DNA from: Aquabacterium sp.
GTDB taxonomy: Bacteria; Pseudomonadota; Gammaproteobacteria; Burkholderiales; Burkholderiaceae_C
Length of the DNA stretch: 64,000 nucleotides
Assembly (NCBI RefSeq): GCF_030652515.1
Contig: NZ_JAUSAR010000196.1
Location: 90,749-154,748 of the forward strand
Direction of reading: 5' to 3'
The notes below the pieces were generated by a model. The model was not told the origin of the DNA. It saw only the letters and a list, made by a program, of their open reading frames with translations, and did no database searches. The position numbers and the translations under genes are program-made. Positions within the stretch are counted from its first letter, which is position 1; every line of letters begins with the position of its first letter. Positions 61,701 to 64,000 of the stretch are shown here, one piece after another.

Positions 61701-64000
61701 ATGAGTTTCCTGAGTCGAATCAAGGATCTGGGCAAGTCGCAGGACGAAGTTGAAGTCCAGCCGGAGGCCCTGGCATCCGAGGCGCCAGTGACCTCGTCAG
61801 GTGCCAACGCCGTTGACACCCACAACGCGGTCTCGTCCACGCTCCAGCCGGGTGGCGGGAGTTCGTCGGACTCGATCATTTCTGAGGCGGCGCCTTCCGA
61901 ATTCCCGCCGGATTACCACGATGCACGGGTCAAGGCCGAGGCCCTGGATGCGGCCAATGCCGAATCCCGCACCGGCTTGCCGGTGATCGGCAACTGGTCG
62001 CTCGAGCGCCAGCAGCGTGCGCTGTTCGGGGCCTTCATCCTGGGTGGCCTGGGCTTGATGCTCAGTGCGTTCCTGTCGGTGAATTCCGCCGATCGACGCG
62101 CGGCGCAAGCCGGTGCCACCGGTCAGGCGCTGATGCAGTCGCAACGCCTGGCCAAGTCGGTGTCGCAGGCCTTGATCGGCCGGGCGCAGGCTTTCCAGGA
62201 AGTGGCCGATTCCGCCAAGGTGCTGGCCAGCAATGTGCGTGGTCTGGCGCAAGGTGATGGCTCCCTGGGTTTGACCGAGGTGCCCGCCACGGCGAAAGAG
62301 CCTTTGCTGCCCCTGCTGCCCCTGGTGGACCGTGCCGAGAAGAACGCCAAGTTCGTGTTGGCCCAGAAGCAGACGCTGACCCAGGTGAGTCAGGCCCTGC
62401 GCGAAGTGAACGGCCAATCCTCCGAGCTGCTGGACCTGGCGGAAGGCATTGCCACCGCCAAGATCGAAAAGGGTGGCGCCACGCCAGCCGAATTGATGGC
62501 CATGAACCAGATGGTCATGCTGACCCAGCGCATCGGCAAGTCGGCCAATGAGTTCCTGACGGTGGAAGGCGTGTCAACCGAAGCGGTGTTCTTGCTGGGC
62601 AAGGACTTGAACGCTTTCAAGGAAATCGTGGATGGCTTGCTGAACGGCAACAAGGATCTGGACCTGAACGGCTTCAAGGATGCCGAGATGCGTGAACCGC
62701 TGGAGGCTTTGCAAAAGCTGTTCGAGCAGACCCGCACGCAATCGACCTTCATCCTGGGCACCCTGCAAGGCCTGGTGGCCGCGCGCGATGCGCAAGTGGC
62801 CATCATTGACGACAGCGAACCCTTGCGCAAAGGCCTGGAACAAGTGCAAACGCGCTTGTCGAGCGGTGCGGGCATCGGCCTCATCAACATCGTGCTGATC
62901 GTGATCTTCCTGGCGCTCACGGTGGCGGCCGGTTTTGGCCTGCTGCGCGTGTTCCTGACCGACCAGACCCAGCGCCGTCAACTGGCCGAAGGCCAGCGCC
63001 AGGAGGCCGAACGCCAGGAGCGCGAAGCCAAGCGCGTCAACGACGCCAACCAGGCCGCCATTTTGCGTTTGATGAACGAGCTGCAAATGGTCGCTGAAGG
63101 TGACTTGACACAACAAGCCACCGTGACCGAAGACATCACCGGCGCCATCGCCGACTCGGTGAACTTCACCGTGGAAGAGCTGCGCAGCCTGGTGGCCCAG
63201 GTGCAAAGCACGGTTCAACGTGCCACCGACACCACGCAGCAGGTGGAAGCCACCTCGACCGAGCTGCTGGCCGCGTCTGATGAACAACTGCGTGAGATCC
63301 GCGAAACCGGCGAATCGGTGCTGCAGATGGCGGGCCGGATTAACGAAGTGTCTGCACAAGCCCAGCAGTCCGCTGAAGTGGCGCGCCAATCGCTGGCCGC
63401 CGCCGACACCGGTCTGACCGCGGTGCAGAACGCCATCGGCGGTATGAACACCATCCGCGACCAGATCCAGGACACCTCCAAGCGCATCAAGCGCCTGGGC
63501 GAATCGTCGCAAGAGATCGGCGAAATCACCGAACTGATCTCGGACATTACCGAACAGACCAACGTGCTGGCCTTGAACGCCGCCATCCAGGCCGCGTCTG
63601 CCGGTGAAGCCGGACGAGGCTTCTCCGTGGTGGCCGAAGAAGTGCAGCGGCTGGCCGAACGCTCCGGCGACGCGACCAAGCAGATTGCCGCGCTGGTGCG
63701 CACCATTCAGACCGACACGCAAGACGCCGTGGCTGCTATGGAACGCTCCACACAGGGCGTGGTGGAAGGGGCTCGGCTGTCAGACGCCGCCGGTTCCGCC
63801 CTGGGCGACATTGACCGCGTGTCACGCCGACTGGCTGAACTGATTGAGCAGATTTCCTCACAAGCCTTGCGTGAAGCAGAATCTGCGAACGTGGTCGTCT
63901 CGAACATCCAGCACATTTTTGCGGTGACCGAGCAGACCGGTGAAGGTACCCGATCAACGACCCAGCTCGTGCGCGAGCTGTCCAAGACCGCCGACGAACT
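61701..64000 (+). CDS. pilJ: Type IV pilus chemoreceptor PilJ (runs off the right edge)
   Basis: The frame stays open for 766 codons to the window end. After a 100-residue cytoplasmic, acidic start, TM1 lies at about 107-126 ([20 protein letters not shown]). A long helical periplasmic region holds two copies of the PilJ-type domain, TM2 is at about 393-417 ([20 protein letters not shown]), HAMP follows, and the MCP signalling hairpin reads [20 protein letters not shown]. The Pil-Chp system uses PilJ to sense surface contact and pilus state. Only the very last part of the receptor is missing here. Confidence 0.95.
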   Translation, partial: MSFLSRIKDLGKSQDEVEVQPEALASEAPVTSSGANAVDTHNAVSSTLQPGGGSSSDSIISEAAPSEFPPDYHDARVKAEALDAANAESRTGLPVIGNWSLERQQRALFGAFILGGLGLMLSAFLSVNSADRRAAQAGATGQALMQSQRLAKSVSQALIGRAQAFQEVADSAKVLASNVRGLAQGDGSLGLTEVPATAKEPLLPLLPLVDRAEKNAKFVLAQKQTLTQVSQALREVNGQSSELLDLAEGIATAKIEKGGATPAELMAMNQMVMLTQRIGKSANEFLTVEGVSTEAVFLLGKDLNAFKEIVDGLLNGNKDLDLNGFKDAEMREPLEALQKLFEQTRTQSTFILGTLQGLVAARDAQVAIIDDSEPLRKGLEQVQTRLSSGAGIGLINIVLIVIFLALTVAAGFGLLRVFLTDQTQRRQLAEGQRQEAERQEREAKRVNDANQAAILRLMNELQMVAEGDLTQQATVTEDITGAIADSVNFTVEELRSLVAQVQSTVQRATDTTQQVEATSTELLAASDEQLREIRETGESVLQMAGRINEVSAQAQQSAEVARQSLAAADTGLTAVQNAIGGMNTIRDQIQDTSKRIKRLGESSQEIGEITELISDITEQTNVLALNAAIQAASAGEAGRGFSVVAEEVQRLAERSGDATKQIAALVRTIQTDTQDAVAAMERSTQGVVEGARLSDAAGSALGDIDRVSRRLAELIEQISSQALREAESANVVVSNIQHIFAVTEQTGEGTRSTTQLVRELSKTADE

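Overview
The window reads as chromosomal DNA of a GC-rich betaproteobacterium, most likely order Burkholderiales (Comamonadaceae or the Leptothrix/Aquabacterium side). This is judged from gene orders I know from that group: lysA-lptM divergent from cyaY and facing mrcA; mrcA divergent from pilMNOPQ-aroK; a giant DUF3683 FAD/FeS oxidoreductase followed by a HIT protein; and thiD-hemL-mpl divergent from rubredoxin-pilGHIJ. No species call is possible from sequence reading alone. I saw no rRNA, tRNA, CRISPR array, insertion sequence or phage gene, and no gene-free stretch longer than 300 bases.

Layout. 1-0.77 kb: a damaged toxin-antitoxin patch, with an MNT nucleotidyltransferase, a HEPN protein whose 3' end is spliced onto a ribbon-helix-helix antitoxin fragment read from the other strand. 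0.78-4.98 kb: lysine biosynthesis, lptM, frataxin and penicillin-binding protein 1A. 5.2-10.9 kb: type IV pilus assembly operon pilMNOPQ followed by aroK, with aroB absent. 10.9-16.9 kb: galU, valS, a universal stress protein, a YqjD/YqjE/YqjK-like membrane gene set and a truncated M48-peptidase N-terminal domain. 16.9-21.2 kb: UvrD-type helicase and a two-component pair. 21.4-27.8 kb: chemotaxis genes (CheZ-like, cheY, cheA, cheW, a periplasmic Cache protein, an MCP) and a secreted protein. 27.9-33.2 kb: HIT protein, DUF3683 oxidoreductase, ugpQ.

33.3-56.3 kb is the notable region: a xanthomonadin-type aryl polyene pigment cluster of about 23 kb made of two converging arms that meet at back-to-back stop codons near 51431. 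The plus arm encodes an acyl carrier protein, aryl/acyl ligase, two dehydratases, a ketoreductase, two separate ketosynthase plus chain-length-factor pairs, an LpxL-type acyltransferase, a LolA-like carrier, an MMPL exporter, an alpha/beta-hydrolase lipoprotein, a flavin-dependent halogenase-like enzyme, a polysaccharide deacetylase, a methyltransferase and a cation/proton antiporter. The minus arm encodes a second halogenase-like enzyme, an XanB2-type chorismatase, a MipA/OmpV outer-membrane protein, a PlsC-type acyltransferase and a family 2 glycosyltransferase. Inferred scheme: chorismate gives a hydroxybenzoate starter, which is activated and loaded on the carrier protein, extended by the ketosynthase, reductase and dehydratase enzymes, halogenated and perhaps methylated, transferred to a lipid or glycolipid, and moved to the outer membrane. 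No ammonia lyase, second carrier protein, phosphopantetheinyl transferase or regulator was found inside.

56.3-60.2 kb returns to housekeeping genes (mpl, hemL, thiD, rubredoxin), and 60.3-64 kb is the type IV pilus chemosensory operon pilG-pilH-pilI-pilJ, with pilJ running off the right edge.
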